Assembly (NCBI GenBank): GCA_001829315.1
Contig: MIAY01000011.1
Coordinates: 1-64,000 of the forward strand
Reading direction: 5' to 3'
DNA: 64,000 nt
DNA from: Spirochaetes bacterium GWE1_32_154
Lineage (GTDB): Bacteria > Spirochaetota > GWE2-31-10
A program made the translations under genes and the position numbers. Shown piece by piece: positions 45,052-52,779 of this stretch; position 1 is the first letter of the stretch; the number at the start of each line of letters is the position of its first letter. The notes beneath the pieces were generated by a model that had not been told where the DNA came from, did no database searches, and saw only the letters and a program-made list of their open reading frames with translations.

Positions 45052-46661
45052 TATTTTTTCAAAGAGTGATTTATTGTATGATCATCAGAGTATGCCATAT
45101 AATCCATTTCCTGAAAAATTGGATCGCGCCATTCACATTCTTTAAGGTAATCTTCATTAATGGAATCGGATAACATCATTTCAGATAAATCCAATGCTCT
45201 TTTCATATGTGTTTTAGTTTTCTTTACTGCAAATTCTACAGTTGTATTAGTTGTCATAATGAAAGCCCAGCATGAGGTTTGAGCAATAACAAGTTCTCTC
45301 GCCATTTGGTTAAGAACTCTTCTTTTCATTTCATTTGACTCGTTTGGAAAACGATTTGCTAATTCAACCATTCTATCCGCTATTTCATGCAGGTGTTTAT
45401 AAATCCAGTCATTACCGGAGTTTAACCAGACTTCCATGTAGCCTTTATTTCCCCAACTTGACATTGAAGGTGTCGATACCTGGTTTACAGGATACTTAAT
45501 AAGATACTCGGATGGTGTTATCATACTAACGGTACCGGAACCAGACACTTCTTTGCATAGATTTCGTATAAAATCAGGACCTTCATACCACCAGTGTCCA
45601 AATAATTCAGCATCATAAGGTGCAACAATAATTGGTTCCCTATCCATAATGGAAGATAAATATTCAACCTGTTTTTCTCTGTTGTATCTGAAATTGGCTG
45701 CATGGGATTTCGATTTATTTTGGGCCCAATCAGGATTGTATGGTTGTTTCTCAACGTTTTTACCGGTTATTCTAAAGTATTTAAAACCGGTCATTACCCG
45801 TATACCATCGCTATGTATATATGGTCCGATATAATCCACAGGTAAATCAAAACCAATGTCTCTATAAAATTCTCTATAATCTGCATCACCGGGGTAACCT
45901 TCTTCGGCTGACCATACCTGTTTACTTGACTCAATATCACGACCGAAGGCTGCAACACCATTGCGACAGTAAAGAGGAGCAAATACACCATATTTTGGTC
46001 TTTTTTCGGCATATAAAATACCATGAGTATCAACAAAAAAGAATTTTATACCCCATTTTTTCAGATATTCTTCAAGTCCGGGATAATAAGCACATTCTGC
46101 ATTCCAGATACCTGAAGGGTATCTTCCAAAGTGTTTTTTATAGTTATTGACAGCAATTTCCACCTGAGCATTAATCGCATTTTTATTTGTATTCATGAGT
46201 GGCATAAAACCATGAGTGGCACCACAGGTTACAATTTCGATTTTACCGATATCCTGAAAGTGTTTAAACCCGTTTATGAGATTTTTATGATATTTTTTAA
46301 CAAATATATCATAACACTCCCTTAATTTTAAACTATACATAACGGCAGTTGCATAGAAATCAGTATTTTTGGTTCGATCAAGTTCCTTATCAGCTAATTC
46401 AATCAGGTTTGTTAATTTCTCAACGAATCTGTTTTGTAATAAATGATCTGCAAACATTTCACATAATGGTGGTGTTATTGACATTGTCACTCTAAAATCA
46501 GTATTCTCGTTTACAAGTGTATCGTATGTTTTTAATAAAGGAATGTACGTTTCAATAATAGCTTCAAAAAGCCAGTCTTCTTCCATAAAAGATTCATATT
46601 CAGGATGTCTTATGAATGGAAGATGCGCGTGTAACATTAAACATAAATAACCATTAGCCAT
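45051..46661 (-). CDS. GH57-family 1,4-alpha-glucan branching enzyme
   Basis: 536 residues, a common length for GH57 branching enzymes. N-terminal 'L-H-A-H-L-P-F-I-R-H-P', nucleophile in 'W-N-A-E189-C', acid in 'Y-D350-A-E-L-F-G-H-W-W', and the C-terminal helical DUF1957 part. It forms alpha-1,6 branches in glycogen. It follows a DUF4912 gene by 35 bases; that neighbourhood is recurrent in several bacterial phyla. Ribosome site GGAG. Confidence 0.92.
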   Translation of the reverse strand: MANGYLCLMLHAHLPFIRHPEYESFMEEDWLFEAIIETYIPLLKTYDTLVNENTDFRVTMSITPPLCEMFADHLLQNRFVEKLTNLIELADKELDRTKNTDFYATAVMYSLKLRECYDIFVKKYHKNLINGFKHFQDIGKIEIVTCGATHGFMPLMNTNKNAINAQVEIAVNNYKKHFGRYPSGIWNAECAYYPGLEEYLKKWGIKFFFVDTHGILYAEKRPKYGVFAPLYCRNGVAAFGRDIESSKQVWSAEEGYPGDADYREFYRDIGFDLPVDYIGPYIHSDGIRVMTGFKYFRITGKNVEKQPYNPDWAQNKSKSHAANFRYNREKQVEYLSSIMDREPIIVAPYDAELFGHWWYEGPDFIRNLCKEVSGSGTVSMITPSEYLIKYPVNQVSTPSMSSWGNKGYMEVWLNSGNDWIYKHLHEIADRMVELANRFPNESNEMKRRVLNQMARELVIAQTSCWAFIMTTNTTVEFAVKKTKTHMKRALDLSEMMLSDSINEDYLKECEWRDPIFQEMDYMAYSDDHTINHSLKK

Positions 46662-46696
46662 TGTAACTCCATTTGTACTATATAGTACTAAAAAAA

Positions 46697-47536
46697 TTAT
46701 ATTCTACCGCTTCCTGATGCAAGTGAACTGCTTGACATGCTGGATAAATTCAAACCGCCACTCGATATAGTTAATCCCATATTTCCACTGAACATTGAGT
46801 TTTCTTCATTTACATTTGATGCGATAAATTTCATTAATTCCTGACTGCCTATTCTTTCGAATAATTTATCTCCACCGGATGCTTGAAGAAGTTTGTTAAA
46901 ATCAATGTCGCTTGTCATCCATTCCACATCAACCTGATCAGAAACATCATCCCGTGGAGTTGCTGCTTTATTAGAACGAAGAAGTGTTATAAAAACGCCA
47001 TCTTTGAAATAACCAAAATCAATAATAAAAGTTCTGTTCGCTTGAGGAAATTTGATATACCAGCTTGATGCTTCATTATTTAAACGAATGTCAAAATAAC
47101 CTGAAGGTGAATCGGGATTGTCTGTTTCTGTAATATCATAAATTCGTAAATATTTTTCAGTTGTTTGTAATGAATGTTCATTTACTAAAGAACTGGATAA
47201 TTCCCAATAAGCGTAACCCCAAAAAGGATCTCGAACAAGAAAAACAATTTTATTTCTTCCGTAGTGATTTGGAATCTCAGGGGTGTTGTTGAAGTCAGGA
47301 TTACCTTTAGTCTCGGATTTTTTTGCAACTGTACCAGAATTAGCGCCACTTGAATCATTTGACCCTTTTAATTGCTGTTTTTTTTCTGAGATTGTTTCAC
47401 TAACTTTATTATGTTCAAGAATTAAATTAATTAAATCCTGTTTTTTTGATTTACTCGTATATTTTATTTTGTTTTTATCTGCTTCCTCTTGTAATTCTTT
47501 TACATTCATTGCTGAAAGTTTCTCTGCATTATACAT
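46697..47536 (-). CDS. DUF4912-domain protein with SAP/Rho-N-like N-terminus
   Basis: 279 residues. Residues 5-45 form a small helical 'M-N-V-K-E-L-Q-E-E-A' / 'K-K-Q-D-L-I-N-L-I-L-E' unit like Rho-N/SAP domains. After a Ser/Lys linker, residues about 90-200 are the DUF4912 domain ('V-F-L-V-R-D-P-F-W-G-Y-A-Y-W-E-L'). A low-complexity Gly/Ser tail ends it. DUF4912 has carbohydrate-binding-like character and often sits beside GH57 branching enzymes, as here. Its molecular role is not established. Confidence 0.87.
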   Translation of the reverse strand: MYNAEKLSAMNVKELQEEADKNKIKYTSKSKKQDLINLILEHNKVSETISEKKQQLKGSNDSSGANSGTVAKKSETKGNPDFNNTPEIPNHYGRNKIVFLVRDPFWGYAYWELSSSLVNEHSLQTTEKYLRIYDITETDNPDSPSGYFDIRLNNEASSWYIKFPQANRTFIIDFGYFKDGVFITLLRSNKAATPRDDVSDQVDVEWMTSDIDFNKLLQASGGDKLFERIGSQELMKFIASNVNEENSMFSGNMGLTISSGGLNLSSMSSSSLASGSGRI

Positions 47537-47626
47537 AGTATAGCTCCTTAAAATTATATTTTTTAATAAATATCTTTTTTATTTAATAGTATTTTATACA
47601 TTTATTCAACTAAAATTTGAAAAAAA

Positions 47627-48400
47627 TTAAATTTTAACAATAACATCAACTCTTACACGATTATCTTCACTGACAGAATAATTTATTTTCTCAATATTAT
47701 TGTTAAATACAGAAGAAATTAAACCAAGATGCTTGTCCTGGCTTAACATATATTTTAAAATTAAATCCTGAAGATCTTTTGTATTATTAATATCATTTAT
47801 AATTTTTGTAAGCATTGCAAGGTTAGTTTCATCGGTATAATTTTCAACTGATATGTAAATAAAACCATTTTTATGTTTAACTTTTAATTCATAATCAAAT
47901 TCACCTGTACTATATGCGTTTGCATTTTGTAGTAATTCCTGAACAATATATGATAAATCAGATACCGTTTTTTTTCCGGATTCTCCGATATTTATTTTTT
48001 TAAAATAATATTCCATATAACGTACAAAGAAAAACCTGAAAACATTTATTTCGTCCCAGCCGATTTTTTTAAAGAATACATTTAAGAGGACATCTGATCG
48101 TTTATCACCGTTATAATGTTGAACAACAGGAATTAAATCATTTTTATCAAACATGATTTCAATAATATTATCTTCATCAACTTTTATATCTTTTGCATAT
48201 TCATTAATTTTTGCAAATAAAGTAGCCTGAATTGATTGGATAATTCTATCTGAATCACCATCGTTTGATTTGTGTTTTTTTTTATAAAAGAGTCCGAAAA
48301 TTCTCATTATAAAATCTGTTGTGAAGCGTATTAAAACTGTTTTATCAATCATTTTCTGATAAAAATGTATAACGGCACTACTTGGTTCTTCATGAATCAT
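47627..48400 (-). CDS. GHKL-ATPase-like regulator (slr1658/DUF6272 type)
   Basis: ATG 48400 follows GGAG and is preferred over the TTG at 48421. 257 residues. The C-terminal half shows a histidine-kinase-like ATPase N-box, 'V-Q-E-L-L-Q-N-A-N-A-Y', and a later 'Y-I-S-V-E-N-Y-T-D'; no His-phosphorylation domain is present. Such proteins resemble anti-sigma kinases and pair with STAS-like partners. A STAS-like gene lies at 55326. It heads the DUF4912-GH57 operon, so it may control glycan storage (inference). Confidence 0.65.
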   Translation of the reverse strand: MIHEEPSSAVIHFYQKMIDKTVLIRFTTDFIMRIFGLFYKKKHKSNDGDSDRIIQSIQATLFAKINEYAKDIKVDEDNIIEIMFDKNDLIPVVQHYNGDKRSDVLLNVFFKKIGWDEINVFRFFFVRYMEYYFKKINIGESGKKTVSDLSYIVQELLQNANAYSTGEFDYELKVKHKNGFIYISVENYTDETNLAMLTKIINDINNTKDLQDLILKYMLSQDKHLGLISSVFNNNIEKINYSVSEDNRVRVDVIVKI

Positions 48401-48434
48401 TAAAAACTCCAAACTATTCAATAATTAATGTTAC

Positions 48435-48463
48435 AATATATTTGCCTTTAAGTAAAGAATCAA
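48435..48463 (-). promoter_or_regulatory. Promoter of the minus-strand regulator/GH57 operon
   Basis: On the minus strand: TTGATT (48463-48458), a 17-base spacer and TATATT (48440-48435), 35 bases before ATG 48400. Confidence 0.7.
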
Positions 48464-48490
48464 ATTGTTATTACATATTATAAATACTAT

Positions 48491-48519
48491 TTGCTAAAAA
48501 TGAAAGAGTTTTATATAAT
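48491..48519 (+). promoter_or_regulatory. Promoter of the hisE operon
   Basis: TTGCTA (48491-48496), a 17-base spacer and a perfect TATAAT (48514-48519), 33 bases before ATG 48552. It is divergent from the promoter at 48435. Confidence 0.75.
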
Positions 48520-48551
48520 GAAATGTAAAATAAATTAAAAAAAGAGGTTGT

Positions 48552-49103
48552 ATGAACACTCCTGATTTTAAAGTAAATAAAGTTTTTCCATATTCAGTAT
48601 TAAATGAAAAAAAAGAAATACTATGTAACGGGATGATGAATGAAAAATCATGGTTAAAGACCATAGAGAACTCTGTGATATGGGAATTTATTCCTGATAA
48701 TGAGAGGGTAATAGAAAAAAATATTGCTCCTTATTCAATAAAGATAGAAGATACAGTTATGGATGATGGTGTTATTGTTATAAAAGCAATAACTGATAAT
48801 ATACATAAACAATCCGAAATTGATTTAAATATGGTTATTTCAAACCTGGAATCGCTAATAATCAAACGAAAAATTGAAATGCCTGAGAATTCATATACAA
48901 CTCATCTTTTTACTAAAGGAGAGGATAAAATATTAAAAAAATTTGGTGAGGAAGCAATAGAATTGATTCTAGCCAGAAATTCAAAAGATGAAACTATTTA
49001 TGAAGCTGCAGATGTTTTCTATCATTTGATTGTTTACTTAGTATATAAAGGAATACCGTTTAATGAAATAGTAATGGAGCTTTCAAGAAGGATGAATAAA
49101 TAA
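48552..49103 (+). CDS. hisE: Phosphoribosyl-ATP diphosphatase (HisE) with vestigial HisI domain
   Basis: 183 residues. The C-terminal 90 residues are a good HisE: 'Y-T-T-H-L-F', 'K-K-F-G-E-E-A-I-E-L', 'E-A-A-D-V-F-Y-H-L'. The N-terminal part keeps the order of HisI strands ('V-L-N-E-K-K-E-I-L', 'M-M-N-E-K-S-W-L-K-T-I', 'D-D-G-V-I-V-I-K-A'), but the HisI catalytic signatures W-H-K-G-x-T-S-G and the D-x-D-x-D metal loop are missing. So it looks like a HisIE fusion with a dead HisI half. No other histidine gene is in the window. The next gene starts directly at its stop. Confidence 0.8.
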   Translation: MNTPDFKVNKVFPYSVLNEKKEILCNGMMNEKSWLKTIENSVIWEFIPDNERVIEKNIAPYSIKIEDTVMDDGVIVIKAITDNIHKQSEIDLNMVISNLESLIIKRKIEMPENSYTTHLFTKGEDKILKKFGEEAIELILARNSKDETIYEAADVFYHLIVYLVYKGIPFNEIVMELSRRMNK

Positions 49104-50696
49104 ATGTATAAACCATTAACAATTGAAGATGTTAATAAAAAATTAAAACCCGTTTTGATCAATCCGGATGTATCCTATTTATCAGAAAATCAATTAAAGG
49201 TTATTAAGTATTTAGTAAAAGTAGTTGATATAATAAGGGATTTGTATTTTTTTCAAAAGAATAAACATACAAAAGAGCTTATAAGTAGATTTAAGTCCGA
49301 AAATAAATCAGAGTTGCTTCAATTAATTCATATTTTTAATGATACCTATAATCAGTTTGATGATAGTTATTTTATTGAAAATACTGAAAGATGTGCTGTT
49401 TCAAGTTTCTATCCTGAGGATATTACTATTGAAGAATGGAATAATTTTCTTGAGTTACATCCTGAAGTTAAAGATTCTTTTATATCACCTTATACGGTTA
49501 TAGAAAGAAATAAAAAGCAGGAATTGTGTTCGATTTCCTATTCTGAAGCGTATAAAGCATATCTTGCTAAAGCAGCAGCCCTTTTATACAAGGCTTCTGA
49601 ATATGTAGACAATTTCTATCTGAAGTCATATCTTCATGCTCAAGCGAACGCTTTTACCGGCAATGATTACAATGAAGCAAATATACGATGGATTCAGTTA
49701 ACCGATAATAATATTGAACCATTAATTGGGCCTCATGAATTATACGATGATACTTTTCTTGGATATAAAGCATCATTTACAGCCTTTATTTGCGTAAATA
49801 ATAAAAAAGAACATTTAAAATTGAATGAATTATTAAAGATGTCCGGTATAATTCAATCAATTTTACCTGTACCGGTACATTATAAGAAATCAAATAGTGA
49901 AAAATCATCCACTATGCTTATTGTTGATTTAATCTATAGTTCGGGTGACGGTAGCGGGCCTATTCATACAGCAGCATTTAACTTACCGAATTCTCAAAAA
50001 ATAAGATCAGAATTCGGCAGTAAGAAAGTATTTTTAAAAAATATTATTCAAGCTAAATTTGATGGTGTTATGACTGAAATCGGTGCTTTAGTTCTTTCTG
50101 AAACGGATAAAAATAAAGTTACTTTTGCTGCTTATTTTAATCATATATTGTTACACGAAATAAGTCATAGTCTTGGTATCGGATTGATTAAAGACGATAA
50201 TGGTGCTTATTTTGATGTTTCATATTATTTAAAAGAACTTTATTCTATTATAGAAGAAACTAAATCTGATGTTATGGGGTTATTTGCTCAGTTTTATTTA
50301 GTAAAACAATGTGTAATTATCGATACAAATTTTATTGAATCTGCATATACGTATATTGTCAGTATAATTCGAGCTATACGATTTGGAAAAGATAATGCAC
50401 ATGGTATTTCAAGTGTTTTGCAGTGGAATTATCTCATAAGAGACGGGGCTATTATAGTTAACCCTGATTTGGTGAAAATTACAATAAATCTTCATAAGAT
50501 TGAAAAATCTATTGAAAAATTTCTAACGGCTATTTTGACAATTCAAGGTGAAGGTGATTATGCAAAAGCTCGCGATTTTATTAATGAATATTCATATACC
50601 GACGAAGTATTGCTTACGATACTTAATGTTGTTAAAGACACACCGATTGATGTGTTACCGGTTTTTAAATACGGGAATGAAGAATTAAATAAATAA
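49104..50696 (+). CDS. M49-like (dipeptidyl-peptidase III type) metallopeptidase
   Basis: 530 residues, no signal peptide. The motifs 'L-L-H-E-I-S-H-S-L' and, about 50 residues later, 'I-E-E-T-K-S-D-V-M-G' match the H-E-x-x(-G)-H and E-E-x-x-A-D zinc pair of family M49; the short H-E-x-x-H form differs from classic H-E-L-L-G-H. A helical N-terminal half is also typical. It presumably releases dipeptides or acts on a small substrate in the cytoplasm. It starts immediately after hisE and is co-transcribed. Confidence 0.7.
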   Translation: MYKPLTIEDVNKKLKPVLINPDVSYLSENQLKVIKYLVKVVDIIRDLYFFQKNKHTKELISRFKSENKSELLQLIHIFNDTYNQFDDSYFIENTERCAVSSFYPEDITIEEWNNFLELHPEVKDSFISPYTVIERNKKQELCSISYSEAYKAYLAKAAALLYKASEYVDNFYLKSYLHAQANAFTGNDYNEANIRWIQLTDNNIEPLIGPHELYDDTFLGYKASFTAFICVNNKKEHLKLNELLKMSGIIQSILPVPVHYKKSNSEKSSTMLIVDLIYSSGDGSGPIHTAAFNLPNSQKIRSEFGSKKVFLKNIIQAKFDGVMTEIGALVLSETDKNKVTFAAYFNHILLHEISHSLGIGLIKDDNGAYFDVSYYLKELYSIIEETKSDVMGLFAQFYLVKQCVIIDTNFIESAYTYIVSIIRAIRFGKDNAHGISSVLQWNYLIRDGAIIVNPDLVKITINLHKIEKSIEKFLTAILTIQGEGDYAKARDFINEYSYTDEVLLTILNVVKDTPIDVLPVFKYGNEELNK

Positions 50697-50758
50697 TACT
50701 AAAATAATTGCTATATTTTAGTAAATAGTTACAATATATAATAAAGGAGATGGTTATT

Positions 50759-51184
50759 ATGGATGAAAACACTAAACAAAAATTAAAAGATGCAATGGAA
50801 TCGGGTAAAGACGCAGTTGGTGAAATGAAAGAAGTTATTAAAAACATAACAAAAGAAGTTGCTGAGAAGTCAAAAATAGAGGGCGAGGATTTACAGAAAT
50901 CAACAACAGAACTTTTTTCTGAAATAGGTGCTAATTTAAAAAATGTTGGCAAGAGTTCGGCTGAATTTGTTCAGGCAGCTTTTTCAGGCGTTCTGGAAGG
51001 GGTAAAAGAATCTGCCTCGGCTGATAACAATCATTTTAAATCTTTGTTTTCTTCATTGGGTTCTGTATTAAAAAATCTTGGTGCAGCAGGTTATTTCGTT
51101 TCTAAAGAATCATTTAATGGGGTAAAGTCATTTTTTGATAAAAAAAAAGAAGAAATGAAATCAAAAAATGATCAGACAAAATAA
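50759..51184 (+). CDS. Helical phasin- or DUF6781-like protein
   Basis: ATG 50759 has the right distance from AAGGAG; the ATG at 50750 abuts it. 141 residues, almost wholly amphipathic helix rich in Lys, Glu, Ser and Ala, with repeating 'K-x-x-x-E' and hydrophobic heptads and one Gly/Phe-rich segment ('F-S-S-L-G-S-V-L-K-N-L-G'). Similar proteins coat storage granules or membranes, but assignment by eye is weak. Confidence 0.55.
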   Translation: MDENTKQKLKDAMESGKDAVGEMKEVIKNITKEVAEKSKIEGEDLQKSTTELFSEIGANLKNVGKSSAEFVQAAFSGVLEGVKESASADNNHFKSLFSSLGSVLKNLGAAGYFVSKESFNGVKSFFDKKKEEMKSKNDQTK

Positions 51185-51198
51185 TTTCTGGAGTGATA

Positions 51199-52077
51199 AT
51201 GACTAAGCAAATTGAAATCTCAAGAACGATTGATGAAGAGCAATTAAATGAGATTAGAAAAAAAATTAAGTATTTTTATAATAAAATTGAATGTTTTTTT
51301 GAGAATAAGAAAGAGTTATTAGATAATTACAAACAAATTTCAATTGATGAAATTCTTTTGCATTCTCCTAAGCATTATCCAATGATACAAATGATTGAGC
51401 AAATTTATTCTTTTGTAACAAAGGATAAGCTTTGGTTAAAACATTTTCTTGAAAATAGAAATACTAATTTTGATTGGAATACGTATTTATTATGGAAGTC
51501 CGGTAAAGAATATTATAAAAGAAAATACGATCATACGCAATGTCCATCAAAATGGATCACTGAAATACATGAGCAAATGATTAAGATACTTCAATCACTT
51601 CAACTTTTGCTATACATGGAATTTTATACTTTAGAAGATGATTTTAAGGCTTTTTTAAAAAAGAATTCAGTTGTTGATTATCGAATGCGGGCAAATTTCG
51701 TTGTTAAGTCATATCCCTCCGAGAATCTTGATAAAATTTTTGAGGTTATTGATTTTTTACTTAAAATCAGTATAGATTCGGCAATTCATACAAATTATAT
51801 AATTGATACTATAAAATGTATGGAAGTATACCGGTTTATTGACGCATCGGAAATTTTTACTCTTTTAAAGAAAAAAGAGTTTTATGTCAGATATCGTTTG
51901 GAGTTTTTAAAACTCACTCCACAAAATATGAGATTGATTATTCCTCAAGAAGATGATATACTGTCCGTCGGCGAAGAATTTCTTATGACTTATCAGGGGC
52001 TTTTATTTTCATATAATGAATATAAAAAAAAGCTTATAGATAAGTATAATGTTGCAAAAACTAAGATAAGATTTTAA
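51199..52077 (+). CDS. Hypothetical protein, 292 residues
   Basis: The start is ATG 51199 after TGGAG. Cytoplasmic, mostly helical, Lys/Glu/Tyr-rich; no membrane segment or catalytic motif is visible. It sits between the helical protein gene and trmB, with gaps of 14 and 33 bases, so it probably belongs to the operon begun at hisE. No family recognised. Confidence 0.7.
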   Translation: MTKQIEISRTIDEEQLNEIRKKIKYFYNKIECFFENKKELLDNYKQISIDEILLHSPKHYPMIQMIEQIYSFVTKDKLWLKHFLENRNTNFDWNTYLLWKSGKEYYKRKYDHTQCPSKWITEIHEQMIKILQSLQLLLYMEFYTLEDDFKAFLKKNSVVDYRMRANFVVKSYPSENLDKIFEVIDFLLKISIDSAIHTNYIIDTIKCMEVYRFIDASEIFTLLKKKEFYVRYRLEFLKLTPQNMRLIIPQEDDILSVGEEFLMTYQGLLFSYNEYKKKLIDKYNVAKTKIRF

Positions 52078-52110
52078 TCTTCGAAACTTTACAATACAAT
52101 CGGGTTATAT

Positions 52111-52728
52111 ATGAAGTATAAAAAGAAAGGTTTTGATTATTCGTTACTTGATGTGACTATTAAACTTCCTGAGGAGTATTCTCCTTTTGATCGGGTAGCT
52201 GTTACAGGGAACAATAATCCTCTTGTTGTTGAAATCGGGTGCGGAAACGGACATTTCTTAACAAAACAGGCAGTTAATAATCCACATGAAAACTTCATAG
52301 GAATTGATCTTAAAGACTATAGAATAGTAAAAAGCAGAATGAAAGAACTTAGTCTAAATATCCCCAATGTATTCTGGATAAATGCTGAAGCACAGAAAGC
52401 ATTGGAAAGAATGTTCGAGCCATCTTCAATTCATCAGATTTATATGACATTCCCTGATCCGTGGCCTAAAAAAAGACATAATAAACACAGGCTTTTTCAA
52501 AAAGATTTTATTGAAACACTTTGTAAAACATTAGAGGTTAACGGAAAATTTATTTTTATATCCGATCATGAGGAATATTATCAGTGGTGTATTGATTTAC
52601 TGCATGACGAGAAACGGTTTGAGATAGTTTCAAATGAATATTCAAATGATTTGACAGAATCTGCATTTGGAAATATCTGGAAAGAAGAAAACCGGCTTTT
52701 TTATTCTTTTACTATGGTAAAAATTTAG
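52111..52728 (+). CDS. trmB: tRNA (guanine-N7-)-methyltransferase
   Basis: 205 residues. SAM-binding 'V-V-E-I-G-C-G-N-G-H-F', followed by 'F-I-G-I-D', and the TrmB signature 'T-F-P-D-P-W-P-K-K-R-H-N-K-H-R'. It methylates G46 in the variable loop of tRNAs. Normal length. Weak ribosome site. Confidence 0.96.
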   Translation: MKYKKKGFDYSLLDVTIKLPEEYSPFDRVAVTGNNNPLVVEIGCGNGHFLTKQAVNNPHENFIGIDLKDYRIVKSRMKELSLNIPNVFWINAEAQKALERMFEPSSIHQIYMTFPDPWPKKRHNKHRLFQKDFIETLCKTLEVNGKFIFISDHEEYYQWCIDLLHDEKRFEIVSNEYSNDLTESAFGNIWKEENRLFYSFTMVKI

Positions 52729-52779
52729 TTTTTGCTCTAAACTATAAATAGTATCAAAAAAAGTTACTATGGGTGATGT

